DNA from: Ruminococcaceae bacterium UBA5295
GTDB lineage: Bacteria; Bacillota; Clostridia; Oscillospirales; Acutalibacteraceae
Direction of reading: 5' to 3'
Assembly: GCA_002411365.1 (NCBI GenBank)
Contig: DHSD01000027.1
Coordinates: 46,141-110,140 of the forward strand
Length of the DNA: 64,000 bases
In this document: piece by piece, positions 20,786 to 28,391 of the stretch
Position numbering within the stretch: position 1 is the first letter of the stretch
Layout: each line of letters opens with the position of its first letter
The notes under the pieces: generated by a model
Database searches by the model: none
What the model was told of the DNA's origin: nothing
Seen by the model: only the letters and a program-made list of their open reading frames with translations
Program-made: the position numbers and the translations under genes

Positions 20786-22267
20786 TCACACAGAAATGGA
20801 ATAGTTAGGTGCCTCTTTTGTTATCTGGATATTGTGCGGGTGGCTTTCCTTTAAGCCGGCTCCTGTAATCCTGCAGAGCTTCGCCTTCGAATGCAGATCG
20901 TCTATCGTTGCGCATCCGGTATATCCCATACCTGCGCGCAGGCCGCCCATAAGCTGATATACAGTATCGGACAGCGGCCCCTTATAAGGCACACGGCCTT
21001 CAACGCCTTCAGGCACGAGCTTTTTGGCATCCTGCTGAAAATACCTGTCCTTGCTGCCTTGCCCCATTGCGGCAAGGCTCCCCATGCCACGGTAAACTTT
21101 AAAGCGGCGCCCTTGGTATAGCTCCGTCTCACCCGGTGATTCCTCACATCCGGCAAAAAGCGAGCCAATCATTACCACATCTGCGCCGACTGCAAGCGCC
21201 TTCACAATATCGCCTGAGAATTTAATGCCGCCATCTGCAATAATTGGAATGCCGGCTTTCTGGGCTTCGCATGCCGCGTCATAAATTGCCGTGACCTGCG
21301 GAACGCCTATGCCTGCAACAATCCGCGTTGTGCATATGGAGCCAGGGCCAATTCCGACTTTAACGCAGTCAGCACCTGCGTCTATAAGCGCCTTTGTGCC
21401 TTCCGCCGTAGCTACATTGCCAGCTATCAGCTGAAGGTCAGGGTAAGCTTTTTTCACTTTTTTCACGGTGTCAATCACACCGCTGTTATGGCCATGCGCA
21501 GAATCGAGCACAACCACATCCACCTGCGCGTCTACAAGCGCCGCAACGCGTTCAAGCACATCATCTGTCACGCCTATAGCTGCGCCACAGAGAAGGCGGC
21601 CTTCGCTGTCCCGGGCGGAATTCGGGTATTGCACAGCCTTCTCTATATCCTTTATGGTAATAAGGCCTCTGAGCCTGCCTTCTTTGTCGACAAGCGGCAG
21701 CTTTTCAATGCGGTGCTGCCTTAAAATCTGCTTTGCCTGTGTAAGCGTTGTCCCTACAGGCGCGGTCACAAGGTTATCTTTTGTCATTACTTTTGAAATC
21801 GGCTGATTGAAATCTTCGCCTTCCATAAAACGCAAGTCACGGTTTGTTATAATGCCAATCAGTTTTCCGCTTTTATTGCAAATAGGCACGCCTGAAATGC
21901 GGTAGCGCTCCATAATTTCTTCCGCATCATTCACGGAATGCTCAGGTGAAAGGTAAAATGGATTGACAATTACGCCATTTTCAGAACGTTTGACACGGTC
22001 AACCATATCGGCCTGCCTGTCAATAGGCATATTCTTGTGTATAATGCCCATGCCACCTTCACGCGCAATGGCTATTGCCATTTTTGTTTCTGTGACGGTG
22101 TCCATGGCTGATGTCATGAGTGGTATGTTCAGGTGGATTTTCTTTGTAAGCTGTGTGCCAAGTTTTGCCTCTTTAGGCAGGACATGCGACTCAGCCGGTA
22201 TCAACAGGACATCGTCAAACGTGAGTGCCTCTTTTACAAACTTTTCCGCATAGTTCGTATTTAACAT
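20786..22267 (-). CDS. guaB: IMP dehydrogenase
   Basis: GuaB oxidises IMP to XMP, the committed step to GMP. The 493-residue protein has the TIM barrel split by a CBS pair (about residues 95-205, SKVMTKDNLVTAPVGTTLTQAKQIL), the cofactor strand VVVLDSAHGHNSGVIDTV, the catalytic loop GPGSICTTRIVAG with the active Cys, and the flap YRGMGSLAAMGQGSKDRYFQ. Single gene with its own promoter; no purine riboswitch is evident in its leader. Confidence 0.97.
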   Translation of the reverse strand: MLNTNYAEKFVKEALTFDDVLLIPAESHVLPKEAKLGTQLTKKIHLNIPLMTSAMDTVTETKMAIAIAREGGMGIIHKNMPIDRQADMVDRVKRSENGVIVNPFYLSPEHSVNDAEEIMERYRISGVPICNKSGKLIGIITNRDLRFMEGEDFNQPISKVMTKDNLVTAPVGTTLTQAKQILRQHRIEKLPLVDKEGRLRGLITIKDIEKAVQYPNSARDSEGRLLCGAAIGVTDDVLERVAALVDAQVDVVVLDSAHGHNSGVIDTVKKVKKAYPDLQLIAGNVATAEGTKALIDAGADCVKVGIGPGSICTTRIVAGIGVPQVTAIYDAACEAQKAGIPIIADGGIKFSGDIVKALAVGADVVMIGSLFAGCEESPGETELYQGRRFKVYRGMGSLAAMGQGSKDRYFQQDAKKLVPEGVEGRVPYKGPLSDTVYQLMGGLRAGMGYTGCATIDDLHSKAKLCRITGAGLKESHPHNIQITKEAPNYSISV

Positions 22268-22349
22268 TCTTTTCCTCCATTTTAAACCTTATTTTTACCA
22301 TACAGAACATTTACCTGCTTGTTTCGCTTTAACGACTATAAATATTTTT

Positions 22350-22378
22350 ATTTTAACATCTGACAGTTTTTGATGCAA
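22350..22378 (-). promoter_or_regulatory. Sigma-A promoter of guaB
   Basis: Minus strand TTGCAT (22373-22378), 17-base spacer, TAAAAT (22350-22355), with a leader of about 75 bases. Confidence 0.75.
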
Positions 22379-22450
22379 GCGCATTGCAGAATAATTCTGG
22401 CCGACTGACTGGCTATACAAAATAAAAGTTTAGTATGCAGTGGGATAATT

Positions 22451-23179
22451 TTAAAGGACCGCCGCCGTAAAGCTTAACCCTTTCCTGTTTTCACCGCGCA
22501 TCAGGTACTTTCCGTCCTTAAAGCCCGCATTTACTTTAAGCGTGTCTCCCCTTCCGGTTTCACCGAGATAGTTTATCTGCACGGTACACGCTTTGCCGCG
22601 CATTTCATCTGGGATGAAATCTGTCACGACATCGCCATAAACGGAATTATTCATATGGCCGTTTGCATCGAGGTCGGAATAAAATACGTCGCGCTCACCT
22701 GCAAATGGCAAATCTTCAGGAACGTTGAAGCGGCTCATGCGCTCTTCGGGTTTTATTATGTTTTCGGGATATATGCCGAAAGGCTTAAGCACCTGCGGGC
22801 GCTGCACCTTCCTTGTTTTCGCATCCGCAACGACCGTCGTCTGCATGGCGTCGATAATCAGTCTGCCGTCTCCATCATAAAATTTAAAATCGCGGTAAAA
22901 CTGTGCGCCGCCGCGCCCGCACGGATGTGTTTTAATCGTAATCATTTCGTTGTGCGCAGGCATGCGAATTATTTCCGCGCGCGTGGATATAATGAAAAAC
23001 ACAAATCCCGAAGCTTTCAGCATATCCTCATAGCCCACGTGAAGCACTCCGAGATGCTGCTCGCTTGTTTCCTGCACAAGGCGCAGTGCAGCGCCAAATT
23101 GCAGTTTGTCAGAAGGCCCTACGTCATAAACAGGCACACGCAGGCTGCGGCTGTACTCATCTATCATTTTTTTCGTCAT
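22451..23179 (-). CDS. Acyl-ACP thioesterase (double hotdog)
   Basis: The 242-residue protein matches the plant FatA/FatB-type acyl-ACP thioesterase family found in Firmicutes: N-terminal YSRSLRVPVYDVGPSDKLQFGAALRLVQETSEQHL, and in the second hotdog the catalytic segment YSDLDANGHMNNSVYGDVVTDF with Asp, Asn and His. It releases free fatty acids from acyl carrier protein. Its start overlaps the serS stop by 4 bp (ATGA), so it is cotranscribed with serS, an unusual partner. Confidence 0.9.
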   Translation of the reverse strand: MTKKMIDEYSRSLRVPVYDVGPSDKLQFGAALRLVQETSEQHLGVLHVGYEDMLKASGFVFFIISTRAEIIRMPAHNEMITIKTHPCGRGGAQFYRDFKFYDGDGRLIIDAMQTTVVADAKTRKVQRPQVLKPFGIYPENIIKPEERMSRFNVPEDLPFAGERDVFYSDLDANGHMNNSVYGDVVTDFIPDEMRGKACTVQINYLGETGRGDTLKVNAGFKDGKYLMRGENRKGLSFTAAVL

Positions 23180-24459
23180 GGCTTTATGATATCTGTTCCA
23201 ACATATTTGCGCAGTACCTCCGGCACTGTGACGCTGCCGTCCGCATTCTGGTACTGCTCAACGATTGCAGGCAGCACACGGCTTGTTGCAAGCCCTGAGG
23301 CATTAAGTGTATTTACGTAGTGGAGCTTTCCGTCTTTGCCGCGGTACTTGATATTTCCGCGCCTTGCCTGATACTCACGCGCATTGGATGCAGAGCTTAC
23401 TTCTTTGTATATGCCCATGCTTGGTATCCAGACTTCGATATCATACGTGCGCGCCATTGAGAACGAGCAGTCGCCCGCCGCAAGTTTGCTCAGGCGGTAG
23501 TGCAGGCCGAGCTCCTGCACCAGCCTTTCGGCTTTACCTACAAGCTCTTTAAATGCCGCGTCCGAGTTTTCAGGTGTAGTGTACTGAAACATTTCAACTT
23601 TATTAAATTGGTGGCCGCGTATCATGCCGCGCTCTTCAGACCGGTAGCTTCCGGCTTCACGCCTGTAGCATGGCGTGTATGAGATATATTTCTTCGGGAG
23701 CTCGTCCTCCGAGAGGATTTCATCGCGGTGGAGGTTAACAAGCGCAGTTTCGGCAGTCGGCAGTAGGAACTTTTTATCATTGCTCGTAGGGTTCGCTATC
23801 CAGTAATCCTCGTCTGTGAATTTTGGGAACTGCCCCGCCGTATAACCGCACTCATACTTCAGCATATGCGGAACAAGGACAAGCTCGTAGCCGTCGCGGA
23901 TATGCTCGTCAATAAAGAAATTTATAAGTGCCCATTCGAGCCTTGCACCCATGCCGCAGTAAATCCATGAACCAGCGCCGGCGAGCTTCGCCCCGCGCTT
24001 GTAATCTATCATATGAAGGCTTTCGCAGAGTTCAACATGGTCTCTCGGCTTAAAACCTTCAAATTTCGGCTTTTCCTTATAATAATGTAATGGTTTGTTG
24101 TTTTCTTTTCCTCCTGCCTGCACATCATCGTCAGGCATATTAGGCAGGCTGAGTAGCAGCGTTTTCTGCTGCTCCTTTATCTTATTGAGCTCGGCTGCCT
24201 CTTCCTTTACTTTTGAAGAAATTGACTTCATGTGCGCCATCAATTCAGAAGCATCCCCGCCGGACTTCTTAATCTGGGGAATCTTTTTGCTTGCCACATT
24301 CTGCTCCGCGCGCATAGACTCTACATCTGCCGTGATTTCACGCCGTTTTGCATCTATGGTGAGAATATCGTCTACAGTTTTGTCTGCATCGTAATTCCGC
24401 TTTTTAGCGTCCGCTTTTATTTTGTCTGGATTCGTGCGTATCAGCTTAATGTCTATCAT
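23176..24459 (-). CDS. serS: Seryl-tRNA synthetase
   Basis: SerS charges tRNA-Ser. The 427-residue class II enzyme has the N-terminal coiled-coil arm (about residues 25-105), motif 2 YRREAGSYRSEERGMIRGHQFNKVEMFQ and motif 3 GLATSRVLPAIVEQYQNADG. The leader is short (136 bp to parB), so there is no T-box. It lies downstream of parB on the same strand and is followed by the overlapping acyl-ACP thioesterase. Confidence 0.97.
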   Translation of the reverse strand: MIDIKLIRTNPDKIKADAKKRNYDADKTVDDILTIDAKRREITADVESMRAEQNVASKKIPQIKKSGGDASELMAHMKSISSKVKEEAAELNKIKEQQKTLLLSLPNMPDDDVQAGGKENNKPLHYYKEKPKFEGFKPRDHVELCESLHMIDYKRGAKLAGAGSWIYCGMGARLEWALINFFIDEHIRDGYELVLVPHMLKYECGYTAGQFPKFTDEDYWIANPTSNDKKFLLPTAETALVNLHRDEILSEDELPKKYISYTPCYRREAGSYRSEERGMIRGHQFNKVEMFQYTTPENSDAAFKELVGKAERLVQELGLHYRLSKLAAGDCSFSMARTYDIEVWIPSMGIYKEVSSASNAREYQARRGNIKYRGKDGKLHYVNTLNASGLATSRVLPAIVEQYQNADGSVTVPEVLRKYVGTDIIKP

Positions 24460-24555
24460 TTAATTTTTTCTCTCCTCTTTTCCCGCCAATAAATGCCGGG
24501 AACGCTTTAATATATTAAAAGATTCAAATCTTTATTTCCCATACAGGTAAAATGA

Positions 24556-24571
24556 TGTTTCACATGAAACA
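24556..24571. promoter_or_regulatory. parS site 1
   Basis: TGTTTCACATGAAACA matches parS (TGTTNCACGTGAAACA) at 15 of 16 positions; the central CACGTG is CACATG. It lies between serS and parB. Confidence 0.85.
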
Positions 24572-24595
24572 TTTAAGTAAACAACCCTGTGGCCT

Positions 24596-25432
24596 TCAAT
24601 CTGAAAAATGCTTCATAATGTCTGCAAGGTCGCCCTGCCCGTAAAATTCTATCTGAAGCATCCCGCGCTTTTTCGTACCGCTTATGCTGACTTTTCTTCC
24701 AAGATGTTCCTTAAGTGCAAGTTCAGCCTCTTCATAATAGCGTATTTTACGCGGCTGGGTTTTCTTGTGCTTCTCATCCGAAGCTTTCTGCGTCATTTTT
24801 TCAAGTTCACGGACAGAAGCACCCGCTTTTGCCGCGCTGAGCCCTTCTTCCATAGACCTTTCATCAGGAAAACTCAACAGTGTCCTTGCATGGCCAGCTG
24901 AAATGGTTCCGCTCTCCACAAGTTCTTTCACTTCAGGAGGAAGGCTAAGCAGGCGAAGCGCATTTGTTACAGCAGGGCGTGATTTTCCTACGGTTTTAGC
25001 TACGTCATCCTGAGTCATGCCATAAGTTTTCATAAGCGACTGGTATCCTTCGGCTTCTTCCAGCGGGCTGAGGTCTTCGCGCTGCAAATTTTCTATCAGC
25101 GCCACTTCCATGACCTCTTCTTCAGACATATCCCTTACGACTGCAGGGACTTCATCAATGCCTGCCATGCGTGCCGCGCGCCATCTGCGCTCACCAGCAA
25201 CTATCTGGTAGCCGCCGCTTACAAGCGGCCTTACAAGAAGCGGCTGCAATACGCCGTGTTTCGAGATCGAGTCCGCAAGTTCTGCCAGAGCCTGCTCATT
25301 AAACGACCGACGCGGCTGATTGCGGTTTGGCTCAAGCTCAGAGGTTTTCAGCATCATGGCTGTGTGCTCTTCGGTATCATTTTCGGCAAAAATTGCATCA
25401 AGGCCTTTGCCAAGCCCTCTTTTTCTCGCCAT
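24596..25432 (-). CDS. parB: Chromosome partitioning protein ParB (Spo0J)
   Basis: ParB is a CTP-dependent clamp that loads at parS and organises the origin region. The 278-residue protein has the N-terminal ParA-contact segment MARKRGLGKGLDAIF, the CTPase domain (ISKHGVLQPLLVRPL, GERRWRAARMAGI, ALIENLQREDLSPLEEAEGY) and an HTH (MTQDDVAKTVGKSRPAVTNALRLLSLP). The ATG at 25432 gives the standard N-terminus and follows the parA stop closely; a TTG two codons earlier overlaps it. Three parS sites are in the window. Confidence 0.96.
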   Translation of the reverse strand: MARKRGLGKGLDAIFAENDTEEHTAMMLKTSELEPNRNQPRRSFNEQALAELADSISKHGVLQPLLVRPLVSGGYQIVAGERRWRAARMAGIDEVPAVVRDMSEEEVMEVALIENLQREDLSPLEEAEGYQSLMKTYGMTQDDVAKTVGKSRPAVTNALRLLSLPPEVKELVESGTISAGHARTLLSFPDERSMEEGLSAAKAGASVRELEKMTQKASDEKHKKTQPRKIRYYEEAELALKEHLGRKVSISGTKKRGMLQIEFYGQGDLADIMKHFSD

Positions 25433-25434
25433 TC

Positions 25435-26208
25435 TCAAGCCTGCTTTCTGTTTTTGCGGATAATCTCCTGCGCGAGCTCATTATATGCCTGCGCCCCGTG
25501 GGACGAACAGTCAAAATACTGTATGGGCTTGCCAAAACTCGGCGCCTCCGAAAGCCTGACTGTGCGCGGTATGGCAGAGGAAAATACTTTCCGCGGAAAA
25601 TATTTTTTTACTTCACCGACTACCTGCTGAGTAAGGTTCAGGCGGCCGTCAAACATCGTTAAAAGCACGCCTTCAATATCAAGTTGCGGATTATACTGCC
25701 TTTTTATCCTGCGCACCGAATTCATAAGCTGCGAAAGGCCCTCAAGCGCATAATATTCGCACTGTATAGGCACGAGAAGGGAATCGGCCGCCGTAAGCGC
25801 ATTAGTAGTTATAATACCAAGTGACGGCGGGCAGTCAATAAATATATACTTGTATTCTGCGGCTACAGTGGCAAGCGACGACCTCAGGCGGAACTCCCTG
25901 TGCTCCATATCCACAAGTTCAATCTCGGCGCCTGCAAGGTCCATGCTTGAAGGTATTAAATCAAGATTTTTAAATTCGGTATGAAGCAGCACATCTCCCA
26001 TTTTTGCCCCACCAATCAGGACATCATAAACCGATTTTTCAAGTTTACTGCGGTCTTCGCCCAATCCACTCGACGAGTTGCCCTGTGGATCTGCATCAAC
26101 GAGCAGCGTCTTTTTTCCCTGCAGACCCATTGCCGCAGAAAGGTTGACCGCAGTAGTTGTTTTTCCAACCCCGCCTTTTTGGTTGGCGATTGCGATAATT
26201 TTCCCCAA
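25435..26208 (-). CDS. parA: Chromosome partitioning ATPase ParA (Soj)
   Basis: ParA/Soj is a Walker-type ATPase that works with ParB in origin segregation and modulates DnaA. The 257-residue protein has the deviant Walker A KGGVGKTTTAVNLSAAM, LLVDADPQGNSSSGLG, and FIDCPPSLGIITTNAL. I place the start at a TTG (26208): GGAGGGG is 8 bases upstream, and the product begins GKIIAIANQKGGVGKT as in Soj. The frame is open another 49 codons upstream through parS site 2, but that part is not conserved. Confidence 0.95.
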   Translation of the reverse strand: MGKIIAIANQKGGVGKTTTAVNLSAAMGLQGKKTLLVDADPQGNSSSGLGEDRSKLEKSVYDVLIGGAKMGDVLLHTEFKNLDLIPSSMDLAGAEIELVDMEHREFRLRSSLATVAAEYKYIFIDCPPSLGIITTNALTAADSLLVPIQCEYYALEGLSQLMNSVRRIKRQYNPQLDIEGVLLTMFDGRLNLTQQVVGEVKKYFPRKVFSSAIPRTVRLSEAPSFGKPIQYFDCSSHGAQAYNELAQEIIRKNRKQA

Positions 26209-26260
26209 TATTCCATCCCCTCCGCCACAGATAACGGCTAACCAGCTAATTTTTATTTTT

Positions 26261-26289
26261 ATTATATCACAACACGCCTGCATTATAAA
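26261..26289 (-). promoter_or_regulatory. Probable promoter of parA-parB
   Basis: Minus strand TTTATA (26284-26289), 17-base spacer, TATAAT (26261-26266). parS site 2 lies about 28 bp upstream of the -35. Confidence 0.6.
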
Positions 26290-26316
26290 GGCCGTTTTAA
26301 GCCTTATGAAAGTGCT

Positions 26317-26352
26317 TTTTTTCTTATGTTTCATGTGAAACATAAGAAAAAA
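26317..26352. promoter_or_regulatory. parS site 2 inside an extended palindrome
   Basis: The 16-base parS-like site (26327-26342, on the minus strand TGTTTCACATGAAACA) is embedded in a perfect 17-bp inverted repeat with a 2-base centre, extending to runs of T and A. It lies upstream of the parA promoter, so ParB binding could feed back on parA-parB, and transcripts across it could also fold as a weak hairpin. Confidence 0.85.
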
Positions 26353-26400
26353 CATATCTCAATATCTATGCAGTATAATATTGATTATGCAAATAAAACA

Positions 26401-26439
26401 GCAGAAAAGGCCGGATAAAATTTATCCGGCCCCTTCTGC
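26401..26439. terminator. Terminator of noc
   Basis: GGCCGGATAAA/TTTATCCGGCC stem (26409-26431) flanked by a second short pairing GCAGAA/TTCTGC; followed on the minus strand by TTTTCTG. Confidence 0.8.
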
Positions 26440-26487
26440 GGGAAATGATATAGGGAAATAGGAGTATATAAAAACTTGTAATCAGTT

Positions 26488-27303
26488 TCAGGCGGGTTTT
26501 CTTCCCCCCGCTGTGGCCTGTGACTTTGGAATACGGATTATACACTCAAGATAATCGTCGGTCTCGCTTTTAAGCGTCTGTGCGCTTATGCCGCATTGCT
26601 CCATAGTCTGCACTGCGTGCGAAATCGTATTCAAAAAAATTCTCACATCCTTAATAACGGGCTTCTTACGCTGCTTTTCAGGTCCATTTCCGGAAATCAG
26701 CTTTTCAACGTATTCTTCCGCTTTGCACACATTATACTGCCGTGTTATTATTGTCTCGAGCGCGCAGCGGCGCATATGAAGATTTTGAATGCGAAGCAAG
26801 GCGCGCGCATGGCGTTCTGTCAATCCTGATTCAATAATACGCTTCCGCTCCTCATCAGTAAAACGCAGAAGGCGCATTTTGTTTGCAATAGACGACTGGC
26901 TTTTTCCGAGCCTTCTGGCCGCTTCCTCCTGGGTTACGTTCCACACATCTATAAGGTGTTTTATCCCTTCGGCCTCTTCAAAAATTCCAAGGTCACGGCG
27001 CTGCATATTTTCAGCCATGGCCATTACGGCGCTCTCCCCTGAAGAGCAACTGCTTACAATGCAGGGCACAGATTTCATTCCGGCAATTATGCATGCGCGA
27101 AGGCGGCGTTCGCCGGCAATAAGTTCATATTTCCCATTTTCGGCCTGCCTTACAACCAGCGGCTGAATAAGCCCGTTAGTCTGTATGCTGCGTGCAAGCT
27201 CAGCCAAAGGCTTCTCTTCAAAACTTTTTCTCGGCTGCGCCGGATTTGGCCTTATCTGATCTACGGGAACAGAAATTACACGTTTTTTCTCTCCGATATG
27301 CAA
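26488..27303 (-). CDS. noc: Nucleoid occlusion protein Noc (ParB paralogue)
   Basis: Noc is a ParB-derived CTPase that keeps the division septum off the nucleoid. The product has the ParB fold (VPVDQIRPNPAQPRKSF, TNGLIQPLVVRQ, GERRLRACIIAGMKSVPCIV, AMAENMQRRDLGIFEEAEG) and the HTH VTQEEAARRLGKSQSSIANKMRLL. Its place between rsmG and parA is the Noc locus. I choose the TTG at 27303 (271 residues) with GGGGGCGA before it; an ATG at 27345 lacks a site. With either start, I do not see the N-terminal amphipathic membrane helix of Bacillus Noc. Confidence 0.85.
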   Translation of the reverse strand: MHIGEKKRVISVPVDQIRPNPAQPRKSFEEKPLAELARSIQTNGLIQPLVVRQAENGKYELIAGERRLRACIIAGMKSVPCIVSSCSSGESAVMAMAENMQRRDLGIFEEAEGIKHLIDVWNVTQEEAARRLGKSQSSIANKMRLLRFTDEERKRIIESGLTERHARALLRIQNLHMRRCALETIITRQYNVCKAEEYVEKLISGNGPEKQRKKPVIKDVRIFLNTISHAVQTMEQCGISAQTLKSETDDYLECIIRIPKSQATAGGRKPA

Positions 27304-27368
27304 CTCAGTCGCCCCCTGCCATCTTTTCTGGTACAAGCATACCATAGCCCAGCGACAGATTTTGTTAC

Positions 27369-27397
27369 ATTATAGTACCACATAAATTTTATTTTCA
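27369..27397 (-). promoter_or_regulatory. Probable promoter of noc
   Basis: Minus strand TGAAAA (27392-27397), 17-base spacer, TATAAT (27369-27374). Confidence 0.55.
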
Positions 27398-27417
27398 CAT
27401 GTCTTAAAACTTTTAAC

Positions 27418-27560
27418 AGAAGCTGTTAAATCAGTTGAAAACCCAAACTATTTCTAACTGGTTAACCGGCAAAAAGGCCGTGGATACTGGATAAATACGG
27501 TTTTTTAGATTTTCGACACTTTCCGCAGTTTTCAACAATACGGCCCAAAAGCGTGGAAAA
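27418..27560. other. DnaA-box-like words upstream of noc
   Basis: This AT-rich gap between noc and rsmG holds TTTTCAACA (27529-27537), TTTTCGACA (27510-27518), TTTTCAACT on the minus strand (27433-27441) and GTGGATACTGGATAAAT (27480-27496), the last containing two 7-of-9 matches to TTATCCACA. They resemble the words clustered between dnaA and dnaN. No gene is seen here. Confidence 0.35.
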
Positions 27561-27613
27561 CGCGGTTAACTTTTATCATGAAAACCAAAGGTAAACGAAA
27601 CCTCAAATATAAC

Positions 27614-27644
27614 AAAAAGCCGGCAGATATATAAGTCTGCCAGC
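27614..27644 (-). terminator. Terminator of the mnmE-mnmG-rsmG run
   Basis: Minus strand AGCTGGCAGA/TCTGCCGGCT stem with TTTTTG, 25 bp past rsmG. Confidence 0.85.
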
Positions 27645-27668
27645 TAAAACCTGAACATTCAATTTGTT

Positions 27669-28391
27669 TTAATGTGAAACAAGCGGGCTGTGCGCAATTT
27701 TTGAGCCATGGCGCGGATACTTGTCAGAAAGTGGCGCCGTACGTCTTATAAGCACGACCGAACGCTTTTCACTTGACGGCAGAGTATAAAAACAATTTTT
27801 TTCTATTTTGCAGCCGAGAAGCGAAACAGCTTTTTCCGCTTCTTTAAGCTCAGGTTCCACATTAGGCCCTTTCATTGCGGCAAAAATGCCGCCTTTTTTA
27901 AGAAATGGCAGGCAGTATTCACAAAGCACGGGCATTGAGGCGACTGCGCGCGCCGTGGCAAAACCAAACTTCATACGGTATCCCTTCTGCCTTCCAGCCT
28001 CCTCGGCTCGCGCGTGCACAAGTTCTGCAGAAATGCCGACAGCCTTTAAGAGCTCTGAAAGGAATACAAGGCGTTTATTCAGGCTGTCCAAAAGAACAAG
28101 GTTAATATCCGGACGCATTATTTTTATCGGCACGCCCGGAAAACCCGCACCTGTGCCAACATCTATAACATTTTCACCGTACGGGATATCACAATACTTC
28201 AAAAGGAGCACACTGTCGAGAAAATGTTTCACTGCTATGCCGTCGGGGGAAGTCACTGAGGTAAGGTTGATTTTCTCGTTCCATTCAGTCAGAAGCTGCG
28301 CATAAATTCGGAACTTATTTTTCTGCTCATCCGAAATATCAATCCCACATTCGGAAGCGTAAGAAACAAATGCTGAAGAAGCGTCATCCAT
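27669..28391 (-). CDS. rsmG: 16S rRNA (guanine527-N7)-methyltransferase
   Basis: RsmG (GidB) methylates G527 of 16S rRNA using SAM; its loss gives low-level streptomycin resistance in several bacteria. The 240-residue protein shows YAQLLTEWNEKINLTSVTSP, KHFLDSVLLL, the SAM-binding VIDVGTGAGFPGVPIKI and HARAEE. The start overlaps the mnmG stop by 8 bp. Standard position between mnmG and noc. Confidence 0.96.
   Translation of the reverse strand: MDDASSAFVSYASECGIDISDEQKNKFRIYAQLLTEWNEKINLTSVTSPDGIAVKHFLDSVLLLKYCDIPYGENVIDVGTGAGFPGVPIKIMRPDINLVLLDSLNKRLVFLSELLKAVGISAELVHARAEEAGRQKGYRMKFGFATARAVASMPVLCEYCLPFLKKGGIFAAMKGPNVEPELKEAEKAVSLLGCKIEKNCFYTLPSSEKRSVVLIRRTAPLSDKYPRHGSKIAHSPLVSH

Noticed and set aside
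22268..22450. Purine riboswitch upstream of guaB
   Set aside because: The leader is only about 75 bases and lacks the conserved aptamer loops.
24460..24595. T-box leader for serS
   Set aside because: The gap is too short and has no T-box sequence or antiterminator.
27663..27680. Fourth parS near the rsmG stop
   Set aside because: TGTTTTAATGTGAAACA has an extra base in the centre, so spacing is wrong.
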